A stretch of DNA of 64,000 nt. It comes from VXNF01 sp965116465. Its GTDB lineage: Bacteria; Actinomycetota; Acidimicrobiia; Acidimicrobiales; CATQHL01. Below are positions 9,041 to 16,700 of this stretch, piece by piece. Position 1 is the first letter of the stretch, and every line of letters starts with the position of its first letter. A program made the translations under genes and the position numbers. The stretch spans positions 2,542,001 through 2,606,000 of the forward strand of contig OZ220687.1 in the NCBI GenBank assembly GCA_965116465.1, written 5' to 3'. The notes under the pieces were generated by a model. The model had not been told where the DNA came from, made no database searches, and worked only from the letters and a program-made list of their open reading frames with translations.

Positions 9041-9435
9041 TCCTGCTCGACACCCACGTCCTGCTGTGGCTCCGATCGGGACACCGGCGGTTGGGCTCGG
9101 GTGCCCGGCAAGCGATCGAAGAGGCGTGGCAGGCGGGCGAACTCTGCGTCTCGGCGATCTCGTTCTGGGAAGTGGCGCAGTTGAAGGCCAAGGGGCGCAT
9201 CCGGTTCCCCGAGGAGGTGGCGCAGTGGCGTCGCGAGCAGATCGAGCAGGGCCTCGTCGAGGTGGCCGTGGACGGCGAGATCGGCATCCGTGCGGCGAAC
9301 CTGCCAAACCTCGTCGCCGACCCGGCCGACAGGCTGATCGTCGCCACGGCGCTCGGGGGGCACCCGCTGGTGACCGCGGACCGGCGCCTCATCGACTGGC
9401 CGGGACCGCTTCAGCGCATCGACGCCGCCGGCTGA
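9037..9435 (+). CDS. vapC: PIN-domain ribonuclease toxin (VapC family)
   Basis: A 132-residue PIN-domain protein beginning VILLDTHVLLWL, with the first catalytic Asp at residue 5. A Glu in ISFWEVAQL follows, and the later Asp residues lie in LVADPADRLIVATAL. These acidic residues bind the metal that drives RNA cleavage. The GTG at 9037 is preferred over the ATG at 8998: it gives the usual PIN start, overlaps the antitoxin stop by 4 bp, and avoids a 43-bp overlap. Together with the preceding antitoxin it forms a type II toxin-antitoxin module. Confidence 0.9.
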   Translation: MILLDTHVLLWLRSGHRRLGSGARQAIEEAWQAGELCVSAISFWEVAQLKAKGRIRFPEEVAQWRREQIEQGLVEVAVDGEIGIRAANLPNLVADPADRLIVATALGGHPLVTADRRLIDWPGPLQRIDAAG

Positions 9436-9641
9436 TCGCACGGAGTCGGATTCCCCACTCCGGAGGACAGGCTGCCCGGGCACGGTCCGGGGGCGGGTCT
9501 CGCTGCCGCGTAGGCGAATCATGGGGCGCTGGCGATCGACGGTTCTCGATGCTCCACCGTCCGTCAGTCGTGCATCTACGTACATGTAGATCTGTATATG
9601 AGCTCGTTGTCTATGTAGTAATCTGCTCAAACTGCCGGTCG

Positions 9642-9740
9642 ATCCGGGAGGTGCGTGGCGGTGTTCCGGGTCGGAATCGCGTTGTCGAGGCCGTGCTCGG
9701 GACGGCGTGGTTTGCCGGTGCCGGGACCGGCGCGGCGTGT
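9642..9740 (+). repeat. 99-bp direct repeat, copy 1 (5' cassette of FN3 lipoprotein genes)
   Basis: Ninety-nine bases covering the ribosome site (GGGAGG), the start codon and the codons for the signal-peptide n-region are identical by eye to 11533-11631. Upstream of this the two loci remain similar for roughly 80 bp, sharing TAATCTGCTC (9619-9628 and 11510-11519), a likely -10 region. After the repeat the hydrophobic cores diverge. Confidence 0.9.
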
Positions 9741-11445
9741 CGCGTTGGCGGTGCTGGTCGCGGCGTTGGCGGCGGGGTGTGTCTCGTCGGACGGTTCGGC
9801 GGGTTCGTTGGTTGTCGGCACCTCCGGTGGTGGCGAGGCGGGAGGGGTGCCGGCGGTCGAGGCGCCCGCGGAGGTCGTAGCAGCAGACGGGGCGTCCGCG
9901 GGGGACGCCCAGGATGGCGTCCCGGCGGCCGAGGCGCCCGTGGAGGTCGTGGCGGCGGGCGAGGCGTCGGGCGGGATGTTCGCGGTGTCGGCGGCAGGCG
10001 AGGTGCCGGCGGGGGAGATGGTGGCTGCCGCTGCATCCGGTGGCGACGGGGTGTTGATGTTGGTCTCGGCGGGGCTCGATTCGCTGTCGGTGCGCTGGGC
10101 GAAGTCGTTCGCGCCCGGGGCGGCGGGGTTCCGGTTGCGTTGGCGGGAGCGCCCCGTCGCTGAGGGGGAGGCTCTGGCGTGGCAGAGCGTGGAACTCCCA
10201 GCGTCGGCGCGGTCCTACAGGATCAGCGGGCTCACTGCGGGGACCCGCTACCGGTTGCGGCTGACGGCGTTGGACGCCGACGGCGACGAGGGGGATTTCG
10301 CGGTGGCGGGCTTCGAGACGCTGGCGCTGCCGGTGCGGAACCTCACCGGTGCCGTCGTCTCTCACGACGCGGTGCGTTTGAGTTGGGACGGTCCCGCCGG
10401 CTGGTCACCGGTCGGCTACGTGGTGCGGTGGCGCGTGCGCGGGCAGAACGAGTTCGTGGGGCGCTTGGAGTTGCCGCCGGGGCGGCGCAGCCAGATGATC
10501 GAGGGCCTCACCGGCGGCGCCAAGTACGTGTTCCGCCTCACGGCGCGCACCGCCGCGGGCTGGCAGAGCAAACCCGCCACCGTCGGCGTCGCCACCCCCG
10601 CCGCGCCCGACACCGACCTCGTCCTGGAACTCAGCGCGCCCGCCTACTGCATCGCGGACGAAGGCAGCCCGCGCGGCTCCCAGCGCATCGACCCCGACAC
10701 CGAGCGCGTCGAGGACATCTACCGGCGCATCGACGTGGAGTCGGTGCCGCTGCAGTGGCGCATCAGCGGCGGCAAGGCCCCCTACACGCTCACCGTGCTG
10801 GGAACACGACACACCGGCGCCACCGGCACCACCGAGATCTCCTGCGCCAGAACGGGCCTCAACCTGGAGAACCTGCCCAGCCACGAAACCAGCGTCGTCG
10901 AAGCCGGACCCAAGACCCTCACCATCGAAGCAACCGACGCCACCGGCGACACCACCACCAAGACCACCACAATCGAAATCATCGAAAGCACCCACACCGC
11001 CAGCGACGCGCTCGAAGACGACTACCTCCAACCCGGCCACACCTACAGCTTCTACGGCCTGTTCATCGAAATCCCCGAAGGAACCCGCATCGCCTACACC
11101 GGCGCTATCGAAGCAGATGACCTCTACCACGTGTTCACCGAACCCCGCGAAGGCTCACGCTGGACCGAGTTCAGCATCGTCGCGCGGTCCGGCGAAGAAG
11201 CGCCCCCACCCTTCGGGCGCTTCGTGAATCTACGTAACGAACACGGCGGCAATAGACCTCACTACGGGGAGCCGCTCACCGACGCGGAGAACGCGTTCTG
11301 GGACCTGTTCCTCGCCAACATCCGCACCAGCCCATTCGCTGAAGGTGATCAACGGAACGAGTCTTCGGTCCCTTTAGCCCCTAGCCGCGGTCGCGTCGCA
11401 CGGCAGGCGGGAGCCTCGGCAGTGGGCTTCCCCCCGTTGGGTTGA
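9655..11445 (+). CDS. Secreted lipoprotein with fibronectin type III domains
   Basis: A 596-residue lipoprotein precursor with lipobox LAAGC (Cys about residue 42). The next 90 residues are Ala/Glu/Val-rich linker with repeated VPAAEAPVEVVAA units. Two FN3 domains follow at about residues 135-218 (WRERP, SYRISGLTAGTRYRLRL) and 220-310. The C-terminal half is unrecognised but contains a segment near residues 455-555 shared with the next gene's product. GTG 9655 is only 3 nt behind GGGAGG, so GTG 9661 may be the true start. It is probably a surface-anchored adhesion or matrix-binding protein; no enzymatic motif is visible. Confidence 0.8.
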   Translation: MAVFRVGIALSRPCSGRRGLPVPGPARRVALAVLVAALAAGCVSSDGSAGSLVVGTSGGGEAGGVPAVEAPAEVVAADGASAGDAQDGVPAAEAPVEVVAAGEASGGMFAVSAAGEVPAGEMVAAAASGGDGVLMLVSAGLDSLSVRWAKSFAPGAAGFRLRWRERPVAEGEALAWQSVELPASARSYRISGLTAGTRYRLRLTALDADGDEGDFAVAGFETLALPVRNLTGAVVSHDAVRLSWDGPAGWSPVGYVVRWRVRGQNEFVGRLELPPGRRSQMIEGLTGGAKYVFRLTARTAAGWQSKPATVGVATPAAPDTDLVLELSAPAYCIADEGSPRGSQRIDPDTERVEDIYRRIDVESVPLQWRISGGKAPYTLTVLGTRHTGATGTTEISCARTGLNLENLPSHETSVVEAGPKTLTIEATDATGDTTTKTTTIEIIESTHTASDALEDDYLQPGHTYSFYGLFIEIPEGTRIAYTGAIEADDLYHVFTEPREGSRWTEFSIVARSGEEAPPPFGRFVNLRNEHGGNRPHYGEPLTDAENAFWDLFLANIRTSPFAEGDQRNESSVPLAPSRGRVARQAGASAVGFPPLG

Positions 11446-11532
11446 CAGTGTTCGTCAGCCGGCCATTGACGGAAGTATGGATCTCTTTATGTATCTGCTG
11501 ACTATTTGGTAATCTGCTCGGACTGTCCGTCA

Positions 11533-11631
11533 ATCCGGGAGGTGCGTGGCGGTGTTCCGGGTCGGAATCGCGTTGTCGAGGCCGTGCTCGGGACGGCGTG
11601 GTTTGCCGGTGCCGGGACCGGCGCGGCGTGT
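11533..11631 (+). repeat. 99-bp direct repeat, copy 2
   Basis: The second copy of the cassette at 9642-9740, in the same orientation and covering the same functional elements: ribosome site, start codon and signal-peptide start. Perfect identity over a region that includes non-coding sequence points to recent duplication or gene conversion. Confidence 0.9.
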
Positions 11632-13789
11632 TCTGTTCGTCGTGGGTCAGTTGGGGCTGGTTGCGGTGTTGGCGGCGGGGTGTGCGTCGTCGGACGGTTC
11701 GAGGGCTTCCTTGTTGGTTGATGCCCCGGCTGAGGGGCTCAGGGATGCTGTGCCGGTGAGCGACGCAGGGACGGGCGGCGCCCCGGGCGCGCTCGATGGG
11801 GAGTTGGTGTTGGTTGGCGCGGGCGTGGATTGGTTGTCGGTGCGCTGGGTCGAGGGGTTCGCGCCGGACGCGGCGGGCTTCCGGTTGCGTTGGCGCCAGG
11901 TGCCCGCCGGCGAGAACGGAGTGACGTGGTCGGGCGTGGATCTTGCTGCGGAGGTGCGCGAATACAGGATCAGTGGTTTGAAGCCGGGCGCGCGGTACCG
12001 GTTGCGGTTGAACGCTCTCGATGGCGACCTCGCGCCGGGCGCGTTGGTCGCGGCCACCTTCGAGACGCTGGCGCCGCCGGTTCGTGGTCTTGTCGCGCTG
12101 CCCACCCTGGACGGTCTGCGGGTGGGTTGGAACGCCCCGGAGGGGTGGGTGCCGGCTGGTTATGTGCTGCGCTGGCGTGTGCGCGGCGTCGAGGCGTTCG
12201 CCGGTGAGGTGTCGTTGCCTGCAGCGGCGCGGTCTCATGTGGTGTCGGGCCTGTCCGATGCGGTGGAGTACGTGTTCCGGGTGAACCCGTTGAGTTCCAG
12301 CGGCCGTGAGGGCGACCCGGCCAAGATCGGCGGCACAATCGCCGCAGGCGGGGTCCTGATGCTGACCGGCGCCGGCGTGGATTGGTTGTCGGTGCGCTGG
12401 GCCGAGGGGTTCGCGCCGGACGCGGCGGGCTTCCGGTTGCAGTGGCGGATCATCCCGGCGCCGGCGGGCGGGCCGTTGGTGTGGTCCAGCGTCGATTTGG
12501 ACGCCGCGGCGCGCGAGCACACGATTGGGGGTTTGGCGGCGGCGACGCCGTACCGGCTGCGCCTCGGCGCCCTGGACGGCGCCGGCGCGACGGCAGCGGC
12601 GGTGGTGGGGCGTTTCGAGACGGCGCCGCCGCCGCCGACGTGCGCGGACGGCGCCGTCGGCGACACAGACGCCGATGAGGCGTTGTTGGTGGAGTGCAAC
12701 GTGCAGGTCGGGTTGGTGGCGGCGCTCATCGGCGACGGGGAGGCGACGTTGAACTGGGACCCGACGACGGACATTGCCGACTGGGACGGCGTGACGGTGG
12801 AGGGGACGCCGCGGCGGGTCGTGAAGCTGGACCTGGCGCACAAAGGGTTGGCGGGCGAGTTGCCGGCGCGGCTGGTGAATCTGGAGGAGCTGCGGGAGTT
12901 GCGCGTCAACGACAACAGCCTGGGGGGGCGCATCCCCTCGGAGTTGGGGTTGTTGCGCAAGCTCACCCATCTCTACGTGGCCGGCAACAACTTCACGGGC
13001 TGCTACCCGCCGCACTGGGACGACGTGGCGAACAACGACCTCGCCGCCCTGGGCCTGCGGTCGTGCGCCATCCCCTACAACTTGCGCTCCACTACTGCTG
13101 TCACCGCGGCGGGCAGCTACGGGCTCTTGTCCGATGCCGATGACCCCACGAGCCTCTTCGAACCCGAGCACACCACAGGCGAAGCACAAGGCGTGTTGGT
13201 GTACGACACCGACGCGAATGGCGCATCACTATCGGCGTTCTACGACACCATCCGCCCCGGCGATGTCTTCGACATCGCACAAGGAACACGAGGCGTGGGA
13301 TGCTACCGACGCTTCGCGGTGACCGAAGTGGTGCCCGAACCTGCAGGCGCGCCCAACCGGACGCTGTTCAAGACCGACTATCGCGGCAGCGAAGTTTGGG
13401 CCTGCGATCACTCGAATCCCTACAACACGCCCCACCCAGTCGAGTTTTATTGGCACCCAGTGCCATGGGTCTGGGGATCCAACGAAATCAGAGAATACGT
13501 TGAGGAACCAGTCACCGGGCCCGGCCGCTACTGGATGGGCTCCGATGTGACGATCCAGATTCCCGATGGCGTGACCCTCGAGATCGACGGATCATCGTAT
13601 GTCCATGGAACGTGGTATCTGGTGCTGCGGGACATCGCGTCGGGCGCTCGGCTTGGCTTCAACCTTGACACCGGGAGAGACGTCGGACAGGAGATACCTG
13701 ACGGGCTGTCCGAGACCGAGAAGGCGGCGATCAAAGCCCTCCTCGACCAACTCGAGGCCTCCATCGAAACCCCAAACCAAAGCAACTGA
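11546..13789 (+). CDS. Secreted lipoprotein with FN3 domains and leucine-rich repeats
   Basis: A 747-residue paralogue of the upstream protein, with the same first 29 residues and lipobox LAAGC. Three FN3 domains span about residues 85-370; the first and third share a 67-bp nearly identical DNA stretch. A leucine-rich repeat segment of the plant-like LxxLxxLxLxxNxLxGxIP type follows (LRELRVNDNSLGGRIPSELG, then LTHLYVAGNNFTG) at about residues 435-490. The C-terminal 90 residues carry the domain shared with the 9655-11445 product. Its TGA overlaps the next gene's ATG by one base (TGATG), so the giant protein downstream is probably co-translated. The likely role is ligand binding or adhesion at the surface. 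Confidence 0.82.
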   Translation: MAVFRVGIALSRPCSGRRGLPVPGPARRVLFVVGQLGLVAVLAAGCASSDGSRASLLVDAPAEGLRDAVPVSDAGTGGAPGALDGELVLVGAGVDWLSVRWVEGFAPDAAGFRLRWRQVPAGENGVTWSGVDLAAEVREYRISGLKPGARYRLRLNALDGDLAPGALVAATFETLAPPVRGLVALPTLDGLRVGWNAPEGWVPAGYVLRWRVRGVEAFAGEVSLPAAARSHVVSGLSDAVEYVFRVNPLSSSGREGDPAKIGGTIAAGGVLMLTGAGVDWLSVRWAEGFAPDAAGFRLQWRIIPAPAGGPLVWSSVDLDAAAREHTIGGLAAATPYRLRLGALDGAGATAAAVVGRFETAPPPPTCADGAVGDTDADEALLVECNVQVGLVAALIGDGEATLNWDPTTDIADWDGVTVEGTPRRVVKLDLAHKGLAGELPARLVNLEELRELRVNDNSLGGRIPSELGLLRKLTHLYVAGNNFTGCYPPHWDDVANNDLAALGLRSCAIPYNLRSTTAVTAAGSYGLLSDADDPTSLFEPEHTTGEAQGVLVYDTDANGASLSAFYDTIRPGDVFDIAQGTRGVGCYRRFAVTEVVPEPAGAPNRTLFKTDYRGSEVWACDHSNPYNTPHPVEFYWHPVPWVWGSNEIREYVEEPVTGPGRYWMGSDVTIQIPDGVTLEIDGSSYVHGTWYLVLRDIASGARLGFNLDTGRDVGQEIPDGLSETEKAAIKALLDQLEASIETPNQSN

Positions 13790-16700
13790 TGCGGCTCCGC
13801 CTGATACCGCTATTCGTTGTTGGTGTGCTGCTTTCGGGGGTCATCTGGGGCGCGGCAAGCATCATCTGGAGTTCAGAAACCTCCGCCGACCATGCCAGAC
13901 CGGACACCCACCTGATTCCGAGGACGGTGGGTGGGGAACGAATCTTCCCGATTCCCCGCAACGTTGTTATCGGCAATCCTATACCCGTTTGCAGTAAGGA
14001 CTATCCAACGGCGACACAAGCGGCCATTAGTTGGTGGAATGGTGACGACGGTGTCGGGGTGGAGGTGTTCAAATGGGCCGATGCTGCGCCGGGAGAGGAC
14101 TGGAGAACCAACTGTCCCGTCAATGACGAGGAGAGTAATCGACATTTGGGCGTAGGTGGAGTATTGGTCTACAACTGGGGTAACCACAGCAGCAGCCTAA
14201 GAGGAAGCTTACCGGACTGCTGGACTTCCCCGGGCAAGCCACCCCCTTTAGGCTGCTGGTCGATGGAAGAGTCGGATCCGGACGATCATGTGGATGTCGA
14301 CTGGAATACGTGGTTTGGCCGGATGTTGATTCGGATGAATCCGACCGAGTTTCCGGATGATTGGGATCCTGCGGATCCTACCTTGTCGAGCGATTGTGAC
14401 AGCTCTGCCGCATCCGGGACCGATGGATTCAAGTGTTATCGGCTGGTGAGTATCTTGGCCCACGAGTTGGGACATGCTCTATCGCTTGTCGATCGGTACA
14501 CGGTGGTGCCGGGACCGCCTAGAAGTATTACGTGTGAAGACAGTAGTGGCACTGACATCGTGTCGATTATGTGTAACTTCGATCATCGGCGTGCGCTGGA
14601 CTATGACGGTCTAAAGCCAGAGGACAAGGCCCATTATCGGGCTGTGTATGTTCCGGGCTCTGTCGTCGGCGTGACGGCGTCGAATATCACGTCGGATGGC
14701 TTCGTGATCGCGTGGGACGCCGAGAATGTGCACGTGGAGCGGGGTGTGGCTGTCCTCTGGCGGCCTCGCGCGGATTCCGGGAATATGGGGGATTTGCAGG
14801 CCTGTCGGGATCCTGTTGGTGTTTGGTATCGGGCGCGCCTGGTGGGAACGCCGCGGATGGTCAGTCCGCTTTCTTCGACGCCGGTTGGTTATGACGGCGG
14901 GACGGGTTCGGTGACGGTCGACTTTGGGACGTCGGGGGGTGTGGATCGCGAGTACGCGGTGGTTGCGAGTACTGCTGGTGTCGCGGCGAACGCGACCGCT
15001 CCGGCTCTGGAAGCGTGGCGGGATGTCGATGGCGACGGGATGGTCGATGACGACACAATCCAGTTGTGCTCGCATGACCCGGCTCTCGGCGCGCCCGGCC
15101 AGCGCCTCGGTGTTGACGGCTACGCCTACGCCTACGGTCCTTACTCTCGCGCCGGAACCTTGGTCGGCGATGACAGTTTCGTCTCTGTGCGGACCCGGCC
15201 GATCGTCGCGATCTCCGCTGATCGGTCGACGGTCACCGAAGGCGACGAAGCGGCTTTCACGCTGACACGTGTCGCGGCGGCAGATGCCGGCCCGTCGATG
15301 GCGGCGTTGACGGTTCGTTTGAGCGTTTCGGAGACCGGCACGGTGATCGCGGGAACGGCGCCGGTGTCGGTCACGATCCCCGACGGCGCCACGGAGGTGT
15401 CCTTCACGGTGCCGACGGTGGATGACACCGTCAACGAGGACAACAGCGACATCACCGTCCGGATCAACAGCTCGACCCGCTACAGCGTGTTTGTCCGCGA
15501 GGCGACGGTGACGGTGACCGATGATGATCTGCCGTTGGTTGCTGTCGCGGCGGGTGGGTCGGCGGTCACCGAGGGTGATTCGGCGTTCTTCGCGGTGAGT
15601 CGGGTCGGTTCGACGTCTTCGGCGTTGACCGTGGATTTGGTTGTTTCGGAATCCGGTGGTGATCGGGTTGCGTCGACCGAGGAGGGTTCGAGGTCGGTGA
15701 CGATCCCTGCCGGCGACAGCAGCGTTTCGTTCAGCGTCGCGACGGTGGACGACAGCGACGTCGAGGGCGACAGCACCATCACCGTCAGCGTCACCGACGG
15801 GACCGATTACGGCGTCGTTTCGCCGGGTTCGGCGAGTGTGACCGTGAACGAGGACGACACGCCGCCGCCGAGAGTCTCGGTTCGGCCGCGATCGAGGTTG
15901 CCGATGACCGAGGGCGCTTCGCTGGTCTTTGAGGTTGCTCGTGGCTATCGCGATCCTGTGACGGCGCCGGTGACGGTCAATCTGCGGGTCAGCGAGACCG
16001 GCAACGTGCTCGCTTCGAGCGACGTGGGGTCGAGGTCGGTGACGATCGCTGCGGGCGACAGGGCTGTGACGTTCTCGGTGTCCACGGTGGATGACAGCGT
16101 CGCCGAGGATGAGAGTGTGGTGACTGTCGAGGTGGTCAGTGGGACGGGCTACTCGTTTTATCCGTGGTCAGGTGCGAGCGTTGCGGTGTACGACAACGAC
16201 GACACGCCGCCGACGGTCGCCATCCGGGCGGTGGAGTCGCAGTCGCCGATACTCGAGGGTTTCGGAATCCCGGAGTTCACGGTCATCCACACGGGCGCCG
16301 CGACGTCGCCGGTCACCGTCGAGTTGCTCGTTACGGAGACCGGCGACATGATCTCGGCGAAGCCGTCGACGTCGTTCACGATCCCCGCGGGCGCCAACAG
16401 CGCCACATTCCAGGTGGGCATTTCGGACGATTTCGACGTTGAGTGGTCCAGTATTGTCACGGTGGCTGTCGACAGCGGGACGGGCTATAGCGTCGGCTCG
16501 CCCGGTTCCGCGTCTGTCATCGTCTTGGACACTGACGTGCCCCGCATCCATGTTCGTCCGGTTGGGTCGCCGATCATCGAGGGCACAAACGCCAGTTTCA
16601 CGGTCAGCCAGGCATTCGGCCCCTCGAGACTGCCAACGACCGTGGAACTGCGTGTCACAGAGACCGGTGACACGATCTCATCGACACGACTGGCGTCGGT

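Noticed and set aside
9574..9591. ATCTAC-GTACAT-GTAGAT palindrome upstream of the first FN3 lipoprotein
   Set aside because: Not conserved in the duplicated upstream region of the second gene, so it is unlikely to be part of the shared promoter.
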